Assembly: GCF_900115195.1 (NCBI RefSeq)
Contig: NZ_FOVO01000004.1
Span: 1-64,000, forward strand
Source: Xenorhabdus japonica
Lineage (GTDB): Bacteria; Pseudomonadota; Gammaproteobacteria; Enterobacterales; Enterobacteriaceae
Direction: 5' to 3'
DNA: 64,000 bases
The stretch's first letter is position 1. Every line of letters begins with the position of its first letter. The translations under genes were made by a program, and so were the position numbers. Below the pieces are notes generated by a model. That model ran no database searches. It was not told the origin of the DNA and worked only from the letters and a program-made list of their open reading frames with translations. Shown here in pieces: positions 46,053 through 57,740 of the stretch.

Positions 46053-46874
46053 TTATAATTTAGTGAGTAATGAATCCTGGCTGAAATATTGCTTATCTTC
46101 CCAACGGAGCATGGTCAATTTACCTCCCCAACAACACCCCGTATCCAAAGCGTAGATGCCCGCAGGTACACCCTGACCTTCCAGTGCGGCCCAGTGTCCA
46201 AAGGCAATGGAATAGTCTTCAGGAATATTGCGTGGTAATTCGAACCAAGGTTTTAATGGAGCAGGGGCACTTTCAGGTTTGGATTTGCAGATCATATCCA
46301 ATTGACCATTTGGAAAACAATAACGCATCCGGGTCAAGGCATTGGTACTGTAACGCAATCGAGCAAGACCGCTTAACTCTGGAGTCCAATTATTTGGCAT
46401 ATCCCCATACATTGCATTGAGAAACAAGGGATAGCTGTCACTACGAAGAATAGCTTCCACTTCACAGGTACATATTTTGGCTGTTGCTAAATCCCACTGC
46501 GGGGTAAGCCCGGCATGTGTCATGATAAGTTGTAATTCGTCATCAATTTGCAACATTGGCTGTTTTCTCAACCAATTTATTAATTCATCAATATCCGGTG
46601 CCGTGAGTAATTCATCCAGCAAATCTTTTGGTTTATTGCGGCTGATTTTCGCGTAAACCGCCAACAGATGCAGATCGTGATTGCCTAGTACCAGTTTAAC
46701 TGCGGAGCCGAGTTGTTTGATATAACGCAATACTGCCAATGAATCAGGGCCACGGGCGACAAGATCACCTGTCAGCCATAAGGTGTCTTTATTGGGATTA
46801 AAATCAACTTGTTCTAATAAAGCGCGAAATTCACGATAACAACCGTGAATATCGCCAATAAGATAGGTAGCCAT
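46053..46874 (-). CDS. apaH: Bis(5'-nucleosyl)-tetraphosphatase (symmetrical)
   Basis: A 273-residue phosphoesterase that splits Ap4A to two ADP and also removes Np4 caps from RNA. Metal ligands: Asp8 and His10 (G-D-I-H-G), Asp37 (G-D-L-V-A-R-G), and Asn65-His66 (G-N-H-D). It lies 2 bp after apaG and is the last gene of the lptD-surA-pdxA-rsmA-apaG-apaH series. Confidence 0.96.
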   Translation of the reverse strand: MATYLIGDIHGCYREFRALLEQVDFNPNKDTLWLTGDLVARGPDSLAVLRYIKQLGSAVKLVLGNHDLHLLAVYAKISRNKPKDLLDELLTAPDIDELINWLRKQPMLQIDDELQLIMTHAGLTPQWDLATAKICTCEVEAILRSDSYPLFLNAMYGDMPNNWTPELSGLARLRYSTNALTRMRYCFPNGQLDMICKSKPESAPAPLKPWFELPRNIPEDYSIAFGHWAALEGQGVPAGIYALDTGCCWGGKLTMLRWEDKQYFSQDSLLTKL

Positions 46875-46876
46875 AA

Positions 46877-47254
46877 TTAATTTATCAGTGTTGGAATAGC
46901 CAGACGGAACACAGGAATGGGAGCTTGAAACGGACGACCGTTGTGATCAATCATTTCATAGTAGCCTTCCATAGTTCCCAAAGGAGTTTCCAAAATAGTG
47001 CCACTGCTGTAGCGGTATTCTGCTCCCGGAGGGATCAAAGGTTGTTCTCCCACAACCCCTTCACCTTGGATTTCGATTCGGTGGCCATCACTGTTGGTAA
47101 TGCGCCAGTAACGGCTAATCAGTTGCACGGGAGAATGCCCAAGATTACGAATTAATACTGTATAAGCAAACACAAAACGTTGTTGTTCCGGCTGTGATTG
47201 ACTTTCTACGTAAGTACTTTGTACTTGAATATGAATTCTTGGTTCATTGAGCAT
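46877..47254 (-). CDS. apaG: ApaG protein (DUF525)
   Basis: A 125-residue fibronectin-III-like beta-sandwich protein of the ApaG family, the same length as in E. coli. The conserved segments F-A-Y-T-V-x-I-x-N, W-x-I-T-N-S-D-G and [10 protein letters not shown] are present. It has no firmly assigned function, though it is linked to nucleotide and polyphosphate metabolism by its constant pairing with apaH. It is 36 bp after rsmA. Confidence 0.94.
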   Translation of the reverse strand: MLNEPRIHIQVQSTYVESQSQPEQQRFVFAYTVLIRNLGHSPVQLISRYWRITNSDGHRIEIQGEGVVGEQPLIPPGAEYRYSSGTILETPLGTMEGYYEMIDHNGRPFQAPIPVFRLAIPTLIN

Positions 47255-47290
47255 AAGTGCCTCCTGTTACTGTAATGTCTGTTTATTTAC

Positions 47291-48106
47291 TTAGGCAATT
47301 GCAGATTGAGATGATAACCAGTTTGCCATTTTACAGTATTGCTCGACAGAGATGTTTTCAGCCCGCGTGCTTGGGTCAACGCCTAGTTCAGATAACTGTT
47401 CAGCGGAGAAAATATTCCCAAGGCTATTGCGGAGAGTTTTTCTCCGTTGGTTAAATGCCTGTGTTGTGATCCGGGCTAACATGCGAATGTCCTGAACCGG
47501 ATAAGGGGTGCACTTATGTGGGATCAAACGCACAACGGCAGAGTCCACTTTCGGTGCCGGCGTAAATGCCGTAGGTGGTACTTCAAGAACAGGAATTACC
47601 TGGCAGTAGTATTGTGCCATCACACTTAAACGCCCGTAAGTTTTACTGCCAGGCCCTGCGACAAGACGATTCACGACTTCTTTCTGTAACATAAAGCTCA
47701 TATCAGCGATAGCATCAGTATAGCTGAAGAGATGGAACATCAACGGGGTAGAAATGTTATAAGGCAAATTACCAAATACACGCAGGGATTGACCGCGCTC
47801 TTTGGCAATCTGACTAAAATCAACAGTCATTGCATCTTGTTGAATGATTGTCAGCTTATCTTTCAATTTGGGATGGACATGCAGACGAGCCGCCAGATCA
47901 CGGTCAAGCTCGACGACAGTCATTTTATCCATGCGTTCACCAACTGGCTCAGTCAGCGCCCCCAGACCCGGACCGATTTCCACTACGGCTTGGCCTGCCT
48001 GTGGGTTTATCGCATCGACAATACTATCAATGGTAAATTGATCGGTTAAAAAGTTTTGCCCGAAACGTTTACGGGCATGATGCCCTTGGTGGACTTTGTT
48101 ATTCAT
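47291..48106 (-). CDS. rsmA: 16S rRNA dimethyladenosine transferase RsmA (KsgA)
   Basis: A 271-residue methyltransferase that dimethylates two adjacent adenosines near the 3' end of 16S rRNA late in 30S assembly. The SAM-binding G-P-G-L-G lies at 45-49 and the catalytic N-L-P-Y-N at 113-117. The start overlaps the end of pdxA by 8 bp. Loss of the enzyme gives kasugamycin resistance in E. coli. Confidence 0.96.
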   Translation of the reverse strand: MNNKVHQGHHARKRFGQNFLTDQFTIDSIVDAINPQAGQAVVEIGPGLGALTEPVGERMDKMTVVELDRDLAARLHVHPKLKDKLTIIQQDAMTVDFSQIAKERGQSLRVFGNLPYNISTPLMFHLFSYTDAIADMSFMLQKEVVNRLVAGPGSKTYGRLSVMAQYYCQVIPVLEVPPTAFTPAPKVDSAVVRLIPHKCTPYPVQDIRMLARITTQAFNQRRKTLRNSLGNIFSAEQLSELGVDPSTRAENISVEQYCKMANWLSSQSAIA

Positions 48107-49100
48107 TACTGTTTTGTATCATTTTAATTGCTAGATTTAATGCGGTGATAAAACTACCCACATCAGCTTGACCTGTCCCTGCCAGCTCCAGTGCTGTGCC
48201 ATGATCGACAGAAGTTCGGATAAATGGCAGACCCAGAGTAATATTCACTGCCCTGCCAAAACCTTGGTATTTTAACACGGGTAGCCCTTGATCATGATAC
48301 ATCGAAAGCACTGCATCAGCATTATCCAAATATTTGGGCTGGAACAGGGTATCCGCAGGCAACGGACCTTCCAGCCATATACCTTCTGCTCTCAGACTGT
48401 CTAAGGCCGGAATAATAACATCTATTTCTTCATGCCCCATATGCCCGCCTTCACCAGCATGAGGATTCAGGCCACAAACATAGATGTGGGGGCGGGGGAT
48501 ACCAAATTTGGTTTTTAGATCATGATTGAGAATAGTGACAACTTCCCTTAGGGAATCAAACGTGATCGCTTTGGGAACATCCAGAATCGGCAGATGTGTT
48601 GTTGCCAGTGCTACCCGTAGCTCTTCTGTCGCCAACATCATGACCACTCTTGAGCATTGGCTGTGGTCAGCAAAAAACTCAGTATGTCCGGTAAAAGGCA
48701 CTCCCGCATCATTAATGACGCCCTTATGTACAGGCCCTGTCACCAATGCTGAAAACTCGCCATTCAGACAACCATCGCAGGCTTTTGCTAAGGTTTCCGT
48801 GACATAAGTACCGTTTTCTCGGTTTAACTCCCCGGCAATAGTAGGGGATTGAAGATAAACGGGCAGGATGGTCAGGGTTCCAGCGGCTTGTGATGAAGAA
48901 ATGTGTTCAGGAGAATAAGTTTGCAGTTGCAGAGGTAAATTTAGTTGCTTAGCCCGGGAGAGCATCAGCTCTGGATCGGCACAGGCAACCAATTGGATGG
49001 GCCACTCTTTTTGGGCAAGGGCAATGACTAAGTCAGGGCCAACCCCGGCAGGTTCGCCGGGGGTAATAATGATGGGTTTATTGTTGAGCATCGCTGCCAT
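48099..49100 (-). CDS. pdxA: 4-hydroxythreonine-4-phosphate dehydrogenase
   Basis: A 333-residue NAD-dependent metal enzyme of pyridoxal phosphate synthesis. The metal-binding histidines fall in [18 protein letters not shown] and M-Y-H-D-Q-G, matching the three conserved His of the E. coli enzyme. The start overlaps the surA 3' end; ATG 49100 and the in-frame ATG 49091 are both possible and neither has a clear ribosome-binding site, as expected for coupled translation. Confidence 0.95.
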   Translation of the reverse strand: MAAMLNNKPIIITPGEPAGVGPDLVIALAQKEWPIQLVACADPELMLSRAKQLNLPLQLQTYSPEHISSSQAAGTLTILPVYLQSPTIAGELNRENGTYVTETLAKACDGCLNGEFSALVTGPVHKGVINDAGVPFTGHTEFFADHSQCSRVVMMLATEELRVALATTHLPILDVPKAITFDSLREVVTILNHDLKTKFGIPRPHIYVCGLNPHAGEGGHMGHEEIDVIIPALDSLRAEGIWLEGPLPADTLFQPKYLDNADAVLSMYHDQGLPVLKYQGFGRAVNITLGLPFIRTSVDHGTALELAGTGQADVGSFITALNLAIKMIQNSNE

Positions 49101-50382
49101 CTAAAATTTTCACATAAGCGGAGGCGCGTAATTCTTGCATCCAGCTTTGTGCCTCTTCATTGAATTTACGGTTTAACAGCAGGCGGTAAGCACGATCTTT
49201 ATGTGCTGCATCTGTTCTGTCGATTTTACGGCTATTAGTCAGTTGAATTAAATGCCAACCGAAAGAGGAGTGAACAGGCTGGCTGATTTCACCTTTTTGC
49301 AACTGCATCAACGTATCACGGAAAGCCGGGTCGTAAGCACTCGGTAAGTTCCAACCCAGCTCTCCACCGCGCATGGCTGAACCTGGATCTTGAGAGTACT
49401 CTTTTGCGGCTTTTTCAAATGAAATTTTGCCACTTAAGATCTCTTCTCTGAGTTGCATCAATTTGCTGCGTGCTTGTTCATCGCTCATGATCGGTGATGT
49501 TTTCAGCAGAATATGGCGGGCATCTACTTCAGTGACTGCGATTGGCATCTGGTCACCACGGATATCATTCACTTTCAAAATGTGAAAACCCACGCCGGAA
49601 CGAATTGGGCCAACAATTTGTCCCTTATGCGCCGATTGAAGCTGTGCTGCAAACAAGGATGGCAATTCTTGTAGTTTGCTCCACCCCATATTTCCACCTT
49701 TCAGGGCTTGGGTATCGCCGGAATAGGTCAGTGCCAATTTGCCGAAATCGACGCCATTATTGAGTTCAGACAAGATTTTTTTGACTTTGGTCTCTGCTTT
49801 TTCTACTTGTTCCTGACTTGGGTTTTCCGGTAGAGGTATCAGGATATGGCTGATGTTTAACTCAGTGTCCTGACTATTTTGGCTGCCGATTTGGTTCGCC
49901 AGCGAATCAATTTCCTGTGGCAGGATATTGATGCGGCTGCGTACTTCATTGTTGCGTACTTCTGCAATAATCATTTCCTTGCGGATCTGATTACGGTAGG
50001 TATCAAAGCTAATACCATCTGCGCCCAGACTTTGTTTCAACTGGGCAAGGCTCAAGTGGTTTTGGGCTGCAATATTTGTGAGCGCAGAGTCTAAGGCTTG
50101 ATCAGGGATAGTAATCTGCATCCGATTTGCCATTTGCAGAATAATGTCATCCATAATCAGGCGCTCGAGGATCTGGTGACGCAAGGCTTTCTCATCCGGT
50201 ATTTGCTGGCCTGCATGTTTCGCATTGAGTTTAACGGATTGTAAAAGGTTATTGACGTCACTTTCCAGCACGACATCATTGTTAACAATAGCAGCCACTT
50301 TATTGAGCTCTTGTGGAGCGGCCATTGCGACAGAGTTTACTGAAAACATCAATCCGAGAATGAGCGATCTCCAGTTCTTCAT
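49078..50382 (-). CDS. surA: Periplasmic chaperone/peptidyl-prolyl isomerase SurA
   Basis: A 434-residue outer-membrane-protein chaperone (428 in E. coli). It has a signal peptide (cleavage after V-A-M-A, residue 21), an N-terminal helical chaperone domain (about 25-165) and two parvulin domains at about 170-275 and 280-385, each with the H-I-L motif, followed by the C-terminal helix. It lies 64 bp downstream of lptD, whose product it helps to assemble. Confidence 0.96.
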   Translation of the reverse strand: MKNWRSLILGLMFSVNSVAMAAPQELNKVAAIVNNDVVLESDVNNLLQSVKLNAKHAGQQIPDEKALRHQILERLIMDDIILQMANRMQITIPDQALDSALTNIAAQNHLSLAQLKQSLGADGISFDTYRNQIRKEMIIAEVRNNEVRSRINILPQEIDSLANQIGSQNSQDTELNISHILIPLPENPSQEQVEKAETKVKKILSELNNGVDFGKLALTYSGDTQALKGGNMGWSKLQELPSLFAAQLQSAHKGQIVGPIRSGVGFHILKVNDIRGDQMPIAVTEVDARHILLKTSPIMSDEQARSKLMQLREEILSGKISFEKAAKEYSQDPGSAMRGGELGWNLPSAYDPAFRDTLMQLQKGEISQPVHSSFGWHLIQLTNSRKIDRTDAAHKDRAYRLLLNRKFNEEAQSWMQELRASAYVKILDGSDAQQ

Positions 50383-50446
50383 ACATTTCCCATCATATCA
50401 ATCCCGCCTGGGCGGGGTTATTTTGTTTACATTGCGTTTATCGGTA

Positions 50447-52810
50447 TCAGAATGCGCGTTGGTAAGGAAGAATACCTTGCTGCAACATTTTCTGACTCCC
50501 TAAACTATGATTGTTACTTAAGCCACGAAGTTCAACATTGAATGACCATTTGTTGTCATATTGGCTGCTGCCGAAGCGCCAGTTAACGATTTTGCGTTCA
50601 TAACCCACATTAACCGCCCAGCAGCAAGTGTTGTATTGCAGACCTACCATCTGGTTTGCAGGTTGTTTCTCTTTAGTATCGTAGTAGTAAGCGCCTACAA
50701 ATGCCCAACGATCTGACAATGGCCAGCTTGCCACCATACCAACCTGAGAAATACCCTGCTGATAAGCGGGGGCGCCTTGCTCCAGAGTGGCTTGAATATA
50801 ATCGCGGTCAACAAAACGATAGTTCAACTGAAACATACGATCAGCATCACGGCGGTATTCCACTACGGCATTACCCATAGTTAAACTGCCCAGACGATTA
50901 TCATATTGCAGCCCGCCTTTGAGACCCCAAGAATCATCGATTCTCCAGTGCGCATCGCCAGCCCATGTAGTGGCTCCCGTTCCCTTTTTATTTCCGATAA
51001 TATCCTTACCACCTGAAATAGACGCAATATCTTCGGTACGTGGGCGTTCAAAGTAGTAAATTTGACCTATGGACAGGCTGAAACGTTCAACTAAATTTTC
51101 ATCATAAACGCGGGTAGTCATACCCGTAGTAAATTGATTGGCAGATGAAACGCGGTCTAAGCCACTGTAGAAGCGGTCACGGAATAATCCGGTATAGTCC
51201 GCTTGCAGCAGAGAAGAATCAAAGTTGTTAATGTTATTCTGATTCTTATAAGGCACATAGAGATACTGAACGCGTGGCTCCAGTGTTTGAGTGTAATCTT
51301 GATTAAAGTACATGGCGCGTTCGAACACCATCTTCGCATCTGATTTAAACACTGGCAGGACACGGTTTACCGAATTTTCCAATGAAGCAGTTTTTGGATT
51401 TTTTTTAACTGCATCAGAAACATCCTGTTGGTAATGAGTTGCCATCAATTTAAATTCATTATTGATGCTCGCCCAGCCATTAGAAAGAGGTAAGTTAATG
51501 GCTGGTTCCAGATGCAAACGGGTTGCATTTGGCCACTGATTACCAACACTGGTAAATCTCGCTATTTGGGAATAGGTATGAAAATCAAATGGCCCCAGAT
51601 CATTTTTATAATAATTGAGATCTAACTGAGGTTCGGATCGGTAGGCTCTTCTTCTATCATCAATGGTAAAAAGCTGAAATTGCTTGGTTGTCAGTGTGGC
51701 ATTCCAGTTCTGTTGTGCATAGCCAATACTGAATTTCTGGGTAGCGTAGCCATCGGTACTGGAACCGTATTGTGAGCTGAAATCACGGAAATAGTTCGGA
51801 TCACTGACTTTGGTATAATCAGCACTGAAACGCCAAACTTGATTCATGACACCACTGTGATTCCAATAGAACAACCAACGGCTATCACTATTCCTCTTGG
51901 CTAAATTCTTATCGAATTTCTTATCATCTGCATACAAGCGATCATTATGGATCCAATCCAACGCAACTGTACCCGTACCCGCTTCAGTTAAGTAACGGAA
52001 TTCATTATCCAGCTTCAAACCGCGCATAGTAATGAGATGCGGAGTAATCGTGGCATCATAATTGGGTGCAATATTCCAGTAATATGGAAGCAGGAACTGG
52101 AAGCCATCTTTATTGGAAAAACTGGCATTGGGGATCAAAAAACCAGAACGGCGTTTGTCACCAATCGGCAATTGCAAGTATGGGCTGTAAAACACAGGTA
52201 CATTGGCAATGCGGAAACGTGCATTCCAGATTTCAGCTAATTGCTCTTCACGGTCAAGGATTACCTCGGAACCAACAACACTCCAGCTATCATTGCCGGG
52301 CAGACAGGAAGTGAATACTCCATTATTCAGAATGGTATAGCGGTTTTCATCACGCAGCATCATTTTGTCTGCGCTGCCACGCCCTTGACGACCAACCATC
52401 TGGTAATTGCCTTGTTCCACGTCGGTATCTTTATTATTCAGATTAGCCCAGGCGCGTGGCCCCTTCAAAATGATCTGGGGATCATCATATTGGACATTAC
52501 CTTCTGCGGTAATAGTGCGGACAGGTTCTTTATCTTGTGTTTGTTCGAGCCGAACCCTATCGGCTGTCAGCGTTTTATTTCCCTGTTGGATATCAACATT
52601 GCCAATAAACTCAACCAAATTGGGATATTCACCGTGAGTATCATTGGATTTAATGTTAATTGGCATTTTATTAGGATCGCCTGTGATAATTGGCTTATCG
52701 TAGACAGGTACACCCAACATACATTGTGCTGCAAGGTCAGCATGAGCTTGCTGACTATAAAGAGCTGCCCATACCATTGTGGCCAGCAGGGTAGGATAAC
52801 ATTTATTCAT
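50447..52810 (-). CDS. lptD: LPS-assembly protein LptD
   Basis: A 787-residue outer-membrane beta-barrel (784 in E. coli) that inserts lipopolysaccharide into the outer leaflet with LptE. It has a signal peptide (cleavage near A-H-A, residue 24), a periplasmic OstA jellyroll domain and a large C-terminal barrel. The four disulfide cysteines are Cys30, Cys169 and the adjacent Cys729-Cys730, matching E. coli Cys31, Cys173, Cys724 and Cys725. First gene of the lptD-surA-pdxA-rsmA-apaGH series and divergent from djlA. Confidence 0.96.
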   Translation of the reverse strand: MNKCYPTLLATMVWAALYSQQAHADLAAQCMLGVPVYDKPIITGDPNKMPINIKSNDTHGEYPNLVEFIGNVDIQQGNKTLTADRVRLEQTQDKEPVRTITAEGNVQYDDPQIILKGPRAWANLNNKDTDVEQGNYQMVGRQGRGSADKMMLRDENRYTILNNGVFTSCLPGNDSWSVVGSEVILDREEQLAEIWNARFRIANVPVFYSPYLQLPIGDKRRSGFLIPNASFSNKDGFQFLLPYYWNIAPNYDATITPHLITMRGLKLDNEFRYLTEAGTGTVALDWIHNDRLYADDKKFDKNLAKRNSDSRWLFYWNHSGVMNQVWRFSADYTKVSDPNYFRDFSSQYGSSTDGYATQKFSIGYAQQNWNATLTTKQFQLFTIDDRRRAYRSEPQLDLNYYKNDLGPFDFHTYSQIARFTSVGNQWPNATRLHLEPAINLPLSNGWASINNEFKLMATHYQQDVSDAVKKNPKTASLENSVNRVLPVFKSDAKMVFERAMYFNQDYTQTLEPRVQYLYVPYKNQNNINNFDSSLLQADYTGLFRDRFYSGLDRVSSANQFTTGMTTRVYDENLVERFSLSIGQIYYFERPRTEDIASISGGKDIIGNKKGTGATTWAGDAHWRIDDSWGLKGGLQYDNRLGSLTMGNAVVEYRRDADRMFQLNYRFVDRDYIQATLEQGAPAYQQGISQVGMVASWPLSDRWAFVGAYYYDTKEKQPANQMVGLQYNTCCWAVNVGYERKIVNWRFGSSQYDNKWSFNVELRGLSNNHSLGSQKMLQQGILPYQRAF

Positions 52811-52992
52811 AGATGTTTATGCGGTTCCGTCATCAGTGGCATCGTGCCGGCAAACGCTCAGAGACTAACGTAGTTGAGATATATGCGCCAGAGTAAAGTT
52901 TAACTTTGCTAATCTTGCTGTTAGGCACAGAGCTTAATGAATAGTATGATAATGCAAAATTGCGCTCAGGGCATTGGGGAATTGAAGACTAT

Positions 52993-53817
52993 ATGCAGTA
53001 TTGGAGAAAATTATTTGGATTGATATTTGGGATTGCGTCTGGTACTGGTTTTTGGGGGATTGTGATCGGCTTATTGCTTGGTCATCTACTCGACAAAGTC
53101 AGGACGAAGAAATTGGGGGAGAGCACTAAAGGTTCAACCCGACAGGCACTGTTTTTCCGCAGTACTTTTCAAGTATTGGGACACTTGACCAAAGCAAAAG
53201 GTCGGGTAACAGAAACGGATATCCAGCTAGCCACCCAACTGATGAACAGAATGCAGTTACATGGTGAGGCTCGGCTTTCCGCACAGCAGGCATTTCGTGA
53301 AGGTAAACAGCTTCAATTTCCTTTGCGTGAAACATTGCGACAATTACGCCGTGCTTGCTTCGGTCGTTTTGACCTGATTCGAATGTTTCTGGAAATTCAG
53401 TTACAAGCTGCATTTGCTGATGGTGAACTGCATCCCAATGAAAGAAAGGTTCTGTTTGTTATCGCCGAAGAATTAGGCATTTCCCGTGTTCAATTTGAAC
53501 AATTTCTTGCCATGATGGAAGGAGGACGTCATTTTGATGGGCATAATTTTGGTGGGCAATCCCAGCAACATGGACATTATCAAGGTCATAGGCAGCAGCG
53601 AGCGACATTGGAAGATGCTTGTAAAGTATTGGGCGTCAATAAACAGGATGATGCGACAACCATTAAGCGAGCTTATAGAAAACTGATGAGTGAGCATCAT
53701 CCCGATAAACTGGTGGCAAAAGGCTTGCCACCAGAAATGATGGAACTTGCGAAACAGAAGGCACAGTCCATCCAGTCGGCTTACGATTTGATTAAAAAGG
53801 AACGGGGCTTTAAATAG
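52993..53817 (+). CDS. djlA: Membrane-anchored J-domain co-chaperone DjlA
   Basis: A 274-residue DnaK partner. It has an N-terminal membrane helix at about 8-33, a TerB-like middle domain (about 55-185) and a C-terminal J domain with His236-Pro237-Asp238. Known to affect the Rcs envelope-stress pathway and capsule in E. coli. The frame opens at 52960, but ATG 52993 matches the E. coli start (M-Q-Y-W). It converges on rluA with a 6-bp gap. Confidence 0.95.
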   Translation: MQYWRKLFGLIFGIASGTGFWGIVIGLLLGHLLDKVRTKKLGESTKGSTRQALFFRSTFQVLGHLTKAKGRVTETDIQLATQLMNRMQLHGEARLSAQQAFREGKQLQFPLRETLRQLRRACFGRFDLIRMFLEIQLQAAFADGELHPNERKVLFVIAEELGISRVQFEQFLAMMEGGRHFDGHNFGGQSQQHGHYQGHRQQRATLEDACKVLGVNKQDDATTIKRAYRKLMSEHHPDKLVAKGLPPEMMELAKQKAQSIQSAYDLIKKERGFK

Positions 53818-53823
53818 CACTCG

Positions 53824-54477
53824 TCAAAATTCGGCTTTGCACTCAAAATGCATTGGCGTGCCATGAGCCGGATGAGTAATGAATAGCTCTTGGGCATGTA
53901 ATTGCAGGCGAGGTGCCAGTTCTCTTGCCTGCGTATGAGCATAGAACCTATCTCCCAGAATAGGATTACTAAGTGCCAGCATATGTACCCGCAGCTGATG
54001 GGAACGTCCTGTGATTGGTGCCAATCGGACACGGGTTGCCTGAGCTTCATATTCCAGTACCTGATACTCAGTTTGCGCTGACTTGCCCGTTTCAAAACAG
54101 ACTTTTTGTTTCGGGCGCTTCGGCCAGTCGCAGATCAAGGGTAAATCCACCAATCCTTTTTCTTGCTCCATTTTTCCCCATACCCGCGCGATATAGACTT
54201 TTTTCGGCTCACGTTCACGGAACTGGCGTTTCAACTCACGCTCGGCTGCTTTAGTCAGAGCAACGACCATGATACCGCTAGTGGCCATATCCAATCGATG
54301 GACTGATTCAGCTATGGGAAATTCAGCCTGTATCCGCGTCATAATACTGTCCTTGTGCTCTTCTGCTTTACCCGGCACAGAAAGTAATCCACTGGGTTTA
54401 TTAACAACCATAATGTGCTCATCCTGATACAGCACATATAACCAAGGATCGGTCGGGGGATTATAAGACTCCAGCAT
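53824..54477 (-). CDS. rluA: Dual-specificity pseudouridine synthase RluA (23S rRNA 746 / tRNA 32)
   Basis: A 217-residue pseudouridine synthase that modifies U746 of 23S rRNA and U32 of several tRNAs. The catalytic aspartate is in H-R-L-D-M-A-T-S-G and the I-T-G-R-S-H-Q-L-R-V-H motif is intact. The frame opens at 54519, but ATG 54477 has a GGAG site 7 bases upstream and matches the family N-terminus. It lies 134 bp downstream of rapA on the same strand, the E. coli order. Confidence 0.95.
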   Translation of the reverse strand: MLESYNPPTDPWLYVLYQDEHIMVVNKPSGLLSVPGKAEEHKDSIMTRIQAEFPIAESVHRLDMATSGIMVVALTKAAERELKRQFREREPKKVYIARVWGKMEQEKGLVDLPLICDWPKRPKQKVCFETGKSAQTEYQVLEYEAQATRVRLAPITGRSHQLRVHMLALSNPILGDRFYAHTQARELAPRLQLHAQELFITHPAHGTPMHFECKAEF

Positions 54478-54597
54478 AGTGGCTCCAATGGGTCGGAAAA
54501 GGTTGGATTTCAGGGGCATCTCACGGAGAAAGCCCCTGAACTTAGATTGGCTAACGATTGATAGCTATTTATTTATGTTATTCACGGGAAACCATTT

Positions 54598-54627
54598 TAT
54601 TGGTGAGAAACTTATTGGTGAGAAACG
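54598..54627 (-). repeat. Exact 15-bp duplication of the end of rapA
   Basis: TTATTGGTGAGAAAC occurs twice in direct succession (54598-54612 and 54613-54627, the first sharing one base with the stop). Read on the minus strand each copy encodes Val-Ser-His-Gln-stop, so the last codons and stop of rapA have been copied downstream. Confidence 0.88.
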
Positions 54628-57521
54628 ATCACCAAACGAATAGCATCCAAACGCCAGTTAGCCTGATCAAGATTGAGCAGTAGATTCTTATGCTCAGATT
54701 CAATCGCTTCCAGTTCATCATCACGGATATTCGGATTAACCGCTTTCAGGGCTTCCAGACGTGACAATTCAGCCGACAGCGCTTCATCTGCTTCTTTCTT
54801 CGCCGTCTCAATCAACACGCGCGCTTGCTCTTCAATCAGAGGCTCTGATTGTTGCAAAATAGCATGAACTTCTTTCTGTACCGCATTAACCAACTTGCTG
54901 GCGTTGTGACGGTTGATGGCGTTCAGCTGGCGGTTGAAGCTTTCAAACTCAACCTGAGAAGCCAGATTGGTTCCTTTCAGATCCAACAACAGGCGCACTG
55001 GCGTTGGTGGCAAGAAACGGGTCAATTGCAGGTGCTTTGGCGCTTGGGCTTCAACAACGTAAATCAACTCAACCAACAGTGTACCGACTGGCAGCGCTTT
55101 GTTTTTCAGGATGGAAACGGCACAGCTTCCCGTATCCCCAGACAGGACTAAATCCAGACCATTGCGAATGATTGGGTGTTCCCAGCTCAGGAATTGAGTA
55201 TCTTCGCGGGACAGTGCTTTTTCACGGTCAAACGTAATGGAGCAGCCATCTTTTGGTAATCCGGGGAAATCAGGCACCAGCATATGATCGGATGGATGCA
55301 GGACAATAATATTGTCGCAGCGATCTTCCTGATTGATGCCAATGATATCGAACAGATTCAGGGCAAAATTCACCAGATCAGTATCGTTATCCTGTGCAGC
55401 AATCTGTTCTGCCAGTTTCTGGCCTCGCTCGCCACCATTGGAGTTCATCTCCAACAGACGATCACGTCCTTGCTCCAATTGTTGTTTGAGCGCCTCATGA
55501 TGCTTGCGGCATTCTGCAATAAATTCACAGAATCCGGTTTGCTCATTTGGTTTGGCAAGGAAATTCAGCAGGATTTCATAATATTTGTCATAGATGGGGC
55601 GACCTGTAGGACAAGTATGCTCAAAGGCATCCAGACCTTCGTAATACCAACGCAGAAGAATGGATTGCGCAGTATTTTCCAGATAAGGCACACTGATTTT
55701 GATATCGCGGCTTTGACCGATACGATCCAGACGACCGATGCGCTGTTCCAGCAAATCAGGATTGAATGGCAAATCAAACATGACAAGTTGGTTGGCAAAC
55801 TGGAAGTTACGTCCTTCTGAGCCAATTTCAGAACAGAGCAGTACTTGCGCACCTTCTTCTTCAGAAGCGAAATAAGCAGCGGCACGGTCACGTTCCAGCA
55901 AGGACAAACCTTCGTGGAACACGGCACTGCGGATACCTTCGCGCTCACGCAAAACTTGCTCCAGTTGCAGCGCAGTTTCTGCCTTGGCACAAATCACAAG
56001 TACTTTCTCATCGCGGTTTGCCATCAAGAAACCCATCAACCATTCTACACGGGGATCGAAATTCCACCATGTGGCATTTTCCCCTTCGAATTCCTGATAG
56101 ATCCGCTCAGGATAGAGCATATCTTTGGCACGGGCTTCTACCGTCTTTTTGGCACCCATGATTTCAGAAACCTTAATTGCCGTCTGATATTGGGATGGCA
56201 ATGGTAACTTGATCTCATGCAATTCACGATGTGGGAAGCCTTTTACACCACCACGGGTATTACGGAAAAGGAGTCGGCTGGTGCCGTGACGATCCATCAG
56301 CATGGTGATCAGTTCGCGGCGGGCATTTTCACTCTCTTCATCCTGATTGCTGTTTACTGCTTTCAGCATAGGTACGATATCCTGCTCACTGATCAGGTCA
56401 CCGATTGCATTTTGCTGATCATTGTTCAGTATTTCACCGGATAACAGCAACGTAACAGCATCTGCGACAGGGCGGTATTGCTGTTGTTCATCAATAAAAG
56501 CCTGATAATCGTGGAAACGATTTTGATCCAGCAGGCGCAGACGGGCGAAGTGGCTTTCTTGTCCCAACTGCTCCGGAGTTGCTGTCAACAGCAAGACGGA
56601 AGGGATTTGTTCTGCCAATTGTTCGATAACATGATATTCGCGGCTTGGGGATTTTTCGCTCCATGCCAGATGGTGGGCTTCATCTACCACCATCAAATCC
56701 CAACTCGCTTCCAGCAGATGTTCAAAGCGTTGCTTATTGCGGCGAACAAAATCCAGCGAACAGATAATCAGTTGCTCGGTTTCGAATGGATTATCGCTGT
56801 CATGAAGCGCTTCGCTGTATCGGCCATCATCAAACAGCGAAAAGCGCAAATTGAAACGGCGCAGCATTTCTACCAGCCATTGGTATTGCAGGCTTTCAGG
56901 CACAATGACCAACACACGTTCCGCACGTCCAGCCATCAATTGCTGATGGATAATCATACCGGCTTCAATGGTTTTACCCAGACCAACTTCATCCGCCAGC
57001 AATACACGAGGTGCGTGACGCTTGCCCACTTCATTAGCAATGTGTAATTGGTGAGGAATTAAACTGGCTCGAATACCACGCAGCCCACTTTCTGCCAGAC
57101 GGAATTGCTCACTTTGGTGTTTACGGGCGCGAAAACGCAAAGCAAAGCGATCCATGCGGTCAATTTGCCCCGCAAACAGGCGATCCTGTGGCTTGTTAAA
57201 CGTCAGCTTGCTATCCAGAAAAACTTCCCGCAAGCAGGTATTTTCTTCTTCAGTGTCCAGACGAGTACCGACATAGATCAGCTGGCCATTATCTTGCTGG
57301 ACATCATCGATCTTGAGTTTCCAGCCTTCGTGACTGGTCACGGTATCGCTCACATTAAACATAACGCGGGTGATGGGGGAATCATTGCGTGCGTAAAGGC
57401 GGTTTTCTCCGCTGGCAGGGAAGAGCAACGTCACCATGCGCGCATCAAGCGCCACGACTGTTCCTAATCCAAGTTCGCTTTCTGTGTCGCTTATCCAGCG
57501 TTGACCAAGAGTAAATGGCAT
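54612..57521 (-). CDS. rapA: RNA polymerase-associated Swi2/Snf2 ATPase RapA
   Basis: A 969-residue ATPase (968 in E. coli) that binds core RNA polymerase and helps recycle it. It has N-terminal Tudor-like domains (about 1-110), a Walker A motif D-E-V-G-L-G-K-T at about 176-183, a DEAH box with V-D-E-A-H-H-L, the helicase C half with [11 protein letters not shown] and [11 protein letters not shown], and a C-terminal RapA domain. It keeps its place between rluA and polB, although polB is now a pseudogene. Confidence 0.96.
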   Translation of the reverse strand: MPFTLGQRWISDTESELGLGTVVALDARMVTLLFPASGENRLYARNDSPITRVMFNVSDTVTSHEGWKLKIDDVQQDNGQLIYVGTRLDTEEENTCLREVFLDSKLTFNKPQDRLFAGQIDRMDRFALRFRARKHQSEQFRLAESGLRGIRASLIPHQLHIANEVGKRHAPRVLLADEVGLGKTIEAGMIIHQQLMAGRAERVLVIVPESLQYQWLVEMLRRFNLRFSLFDDGRYSEALHDSDNPFETEQLIICSLDFVRRNKQRFEHLLEASWDLMVVDEAHHLAWSEKSPSREYHVIEQLAEQIPSVLLLTATPEQLGQESHFARLRLLDQNRFHDYQAFIDEQQQYRPVADAVTLLLSGEILNNDQQNAIGDLISEQDIVPMLKAVNSNQDEESENARRELITMLMDRHGTSRLLFRNTRGGVKGFPHRELHEIKLPLPSQYQTAIKVSEIMGAKKTVEARAKDMLYPERIYQEFEGENATWWNFDPRVEWLMGFLMANRDEKVLVICAKAETALQLEQVLREREGIRSAVFHEGLSLLERDRAAAYFASEEEGAQVLLCSEIGSEGRNFQFANQLVMFDLPFNPDLLEQRIGRLDRIGQSRDIKISVPYLENTAQSILLRWYYEGLDAFEHTCPTGRPIYDKYYEILLNFLAKPNEQTGFCEFIAECRKHHEALKQQLEQGRDRLLEMNSNGGERGQKLAEQIAAQDNDTDLVNFALNLFDIIGINQEDRCDNIIVLHPSDHMLVPDFPGLPKDGCSITFDREKALSREDTQFLSWEHPIIRNGLDLVLSGDTGSCAVSILKNKALPVGTLLVELIYVVEAQAPKHLQLTRFLPPTPVRLLLDLKGTNLASQVEFESFNRQLNAINRHNASKLVNAVQKEVHAILQQSEPLIEEQARVLIETAKKEADEALSAELSRLEALKAVNPNIRDDELEAIESEHKNLLLNLDQANWRLDAIRLVIVSHQ

Positions 57522-57740
57522 AAATTTTGGCTCAGTTTTCTGTTAGACAATATTATTTATGGTTGCAGGGTGGCTGCTTTTGTCGGATATCGATCATCAT
57601 TGGTTATCGATAGGGATAGTTTTCAACTGAATTTTACAACGCCCGTTCTTTTTATAACGGGATCACAAAAGTACAGTAGCCCATTAGAGGGGCGATATGT
57701 TAATTGAAGCTGAGCAAGTCGTCACCTGCAAAAATATCCA

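Noticed and set aside
22067-54627. CRISPR array suggested by several groups of short repeats
   Set aside because: Units are directly adjacent with no spacers, differ from site to site, and no cas gene is present.
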